From JAEUMW01 sp039807745 (lineage in GTDB: Bacteria; Pseudomonadota; Gammaproteobacteria; Burkholderiales; JAEUMW01): a DNA stretch of 18,159 nt. The stretch spans positions 1 through 18,159 of the forward strand of contig JBDHRV010000070.1 of assembly GCA_039807745.1 (NCBI GenBank), read 5' to 3'. Below are positions 16,889 to 18,159 of the stretch, piece after piece. A program made the position numbers and the translations under genes. How positions within the stretch are numbered: the stretch's first letter is position 1; each line of letters opens with the position of its first letter. The notes under the pieces were generated by a model that was given only the letters and a program-made list of their open reading frames with translations, was not told the origin of the DNA and searched no databases.

Positions 16889-17188
16889 TCAGGCTGCATA
16901 CTGAACCTGGGCCGTGCTGACCACCTCGTCCCGGAAGTAGCGCGACAGATCCTGCGCCGTGCGCAGGTCCACCTTCCGACCCAGCAGTTCGGAGAGTTCG
17001 ATCTCCATCCCGGCCATCGTGAACAGCGTCGGGGTGTGCGCGGGGTCGAATTCCACCAGCAGATCGATGTCGCTGTCCGGTCCCGCCGTGCCCTTCAATT
17101 GCGAGCCGAACAGGGACAGGCGGCGGATGTGGTGCGTCTCGCAGAACCGCGCCAGAGACGCTTCTTCGATGTTCAGACTGGGGTGCAT
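16889..17188 (-). CDS. MNT-type nucleotidyltransferase (MntA-like)
   Basis: 99 residues, a minimal nucleotidyltransferase of the MNT/COG1669 type. The motif GSQLKGTAGPDSDIDLLVEF fits GSx10DxD exactly (G28, S29, D40, D42), and D74 in KVDLRT is the likely third metal-binding acid. In HEPN-MNT toxin-antitoxin pairs, the MNT protein inactivates the HEPN toxin by adding AMP to a Tyr next to the RX4H motif. No free HepT-like gene is beside it; the nearest HEPN is the Swt1-type domain just downstream. Start: ATG 17188 with AGGGAG (17194-17199) 5 bases upstream; a TTG six codons earlier is less likely. It lies 54 bases after the regulator gene on the same strand. Confidence 0.88.
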   Translation of the reverse strand: MHPSLNIEEASLARFCETHHIRRLSLFGSQLKGTAGPDSDIDLLVEFDPAHTPTLFTMAGMEIELSELLGRKVDLRTAQDLSRYFRDEVVSTAQVQYAA

Positions 17189-17242
17189 GAGATCTCCCTG
17201 CTGCAACAGTTCTGCCTGCGCCGGCTTGTCGTTGCCGACGGT

Positions 17243-18159
17243 TCACGCGCCAGTCGCGCGATCTCGCGCCGCCACGGCGCGCCTGATCATCTGTGCCACC
17301 GCCGGCGACGCATTCAGCGGCGTGATGCGGATCTGCGGGTGCGCATTGGCGAACACCCGGAACAGTTCGTCGGCAAACGCCTGACCGATGTCGGTGATGC
17401 CGGCGAAGTCGAGCTCCACGCGCTTGAAGCGTTCGAATCGATAGCTCACGCGCTTGGCTTGCGAGCGCGAGACCAGCTTCTCGCCCTCGTACTGCGCCAG
17501 CCGCAGCGGCACCACCGTCTTGTCGAAGCTGTACTCCTCGGGGTCGGTGTAGGCGTCGAACACCTCGCCCAGCGTGCGCGCGCTGTCGTTCGCGAGCCGC
17601 ATGCTCACGCGGGTGCCTTCGAAGTCCGCGGCCTGCTCGGCGATCTTGTCCTCCGCCTTCACGGCATGGGTGAAACGGAGGTGGTGAGACTCGATCTCGA
17701 AGCGGTCCATCACACGCGACGTGAAGAAGATCCCCTCACCGGTGTGATGCTCGGGCGCCGTCGTGAACTTGCCTTTCGCGAGCTCGAGGATCGCCTCGCG
17801 CGGGTCGTGCAAGCCGAGCGCGCGCTGGATCTTCGCGAAGATACCTTCGCCCCGGTCTGCCACGGTCACGTCCGTAAACAGCGCGTTGCGGGCTGCCGCG
17901 ACCCGCACCTCCGCCGCCCCCGAGTGATCGATCGCGTTGTTGATCATCTCGGTGGTGCCGTAGTGCCAGATGTCGCGCACGTTCTGCGGGAAGCGCGCGA
18001 CGACCGGGGAGATCAACTCCCGCCAGACCAGATCCTCCTGCAGGCCGGCGGTGGGATACGGCTGCTCGACCTGTGCCTGAGTCCTGAGCGTGTAGGCACG
18101 CGCGCGTGTCGTGCCTTTCGCCTCCACCAGCCCGTCGTTCACGAGGCCCTGCAAGTAGC
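17243..18159 (-). CDS. Winged-helix / GHKL ATPase / STAS-like (DUF4325-type) fusion protein (5' end outside window)
   Basis: At least 304 residues; the frame is open to the window edge, so the N-terminus is missing. The first visible residues, YLQGLVNDGLVEAKGTTRAR then AYTL, look like the recognition helix and wing of a winged-helix DNA-binding domain. A GHKL ATPase domain follows, with an N box (TTEMINNAIDHSG), G1 box (DRGEGI) and G2 box (HHTGEGIFF). The C-terminal part, RVELDFAGITDIGQAFADEL onward, resembles STAS-like DUF4325 domains. An anti-sigma-kinase-type ATPase and an anti-anti-sigma-type domain in one chain suggests a self-contained sensor or regulator. It is probably the promoter-proximal visible gene of this operon; whether it controls the operon is inferred. 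Confidence 0.8.
   Translation of the reverse strand, partial: YLQGLVNDGLVEAKGTTRARAYTLRTQAQVEQPYPTAGLQEDLVWRELISPVVARFPQNVRDIWHYGTTEMINNAIDHSGAAEVRVAAARNALFTDVTVADRGEGIFAKIQRALGLHDPREAILELAKGKFTTAPEHHTGEGIFFTSRVMDRFEIESHHLRFTHAVKAEDKIAEQAADFEGTRVSMRLANDSARTLGEVFDAYTDPEEYSFDKTVVPLRLAQYEGEKLVSRSQAKRVSYRFERFKRVELDFAGITDIGQAFADELFRVFANAHPQIRITPLNASPAVAQMIRRAVAARDRATGA

Overview
The window is a GC-rich (roughly two thirds G+C by eye) chromosomal segment of a proteobacterium. The gene order yebC-ruvC-ruvA-ruvB-ybgC-tolQRAB-pal-cpoB-queE-queC-tRNA-Lys is shared by beta- and gammaproteobacteria. The RuvC and RuvA sequences look most like betaproteobacterial (Burkholderiales-like) proteins as I remember them. 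The genus cannot be named from sequence alone.

Left part (1-13235): a HerA-type ATPase gene (yjgR/DUF853, minus strand, 3' end outside the window) diverges from a long, tightly packed plus-strand block. The block runs: yebC; the Holliday-junction set ruvC, ruvA, ruvB; the thioesterase ybgC; the complete Tol-Pal envelope system (tolQ, tolR, tolA, tolB, pal, cpoB); then the queuosine-precursor genes queE and queC. A putative AurF-type diiron protein gene lies between queE and queC, with a possible promoter of its own. A YeeE/YedE-type (thiosulfate-uptake-like) membrane protein closes the block. Several neighbours overlap by 4 bases or abut exactly, so translational coupling is likely.

Middle (13236-13508): two lysine tRNA genes in tandem, anticodons UUU and CUU, behind a good sigma70-type promoter (TATAAT) whose -35 element lies in the loop of a GC-rich inverted repeat.

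Right part (13522-18159): directly after the second tRNA the character changes to an accessory, defence-like block, all on the minus strand. In transcription order it holds: (1) a regulator-like protein with a winged-helix tail end, a GHKL ATPase domain and a C-terminal STAS-like (DUF4325-type) domain, whose 5' end is outside the window; (2) a small MNT-type nucleotidyltransferase with a perfect GSx10DxD motif; (3) a large gene for a Swt1-type HEPN domain fused to a DUF499 P-loop ATPase, broken by one in-frame amber codon placed immediately after the His of the HEPN RX4H motif. HEPN/MNT pairs are known toxin-antitoxin modules and DUF499 ATPases are known from phage-defence loci. The combination here, with its fused regulator and its cleanly split effector, is the part most worth a second look. 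Its position against the 3' end of a tRNA-Lys gene suits an island boundary.
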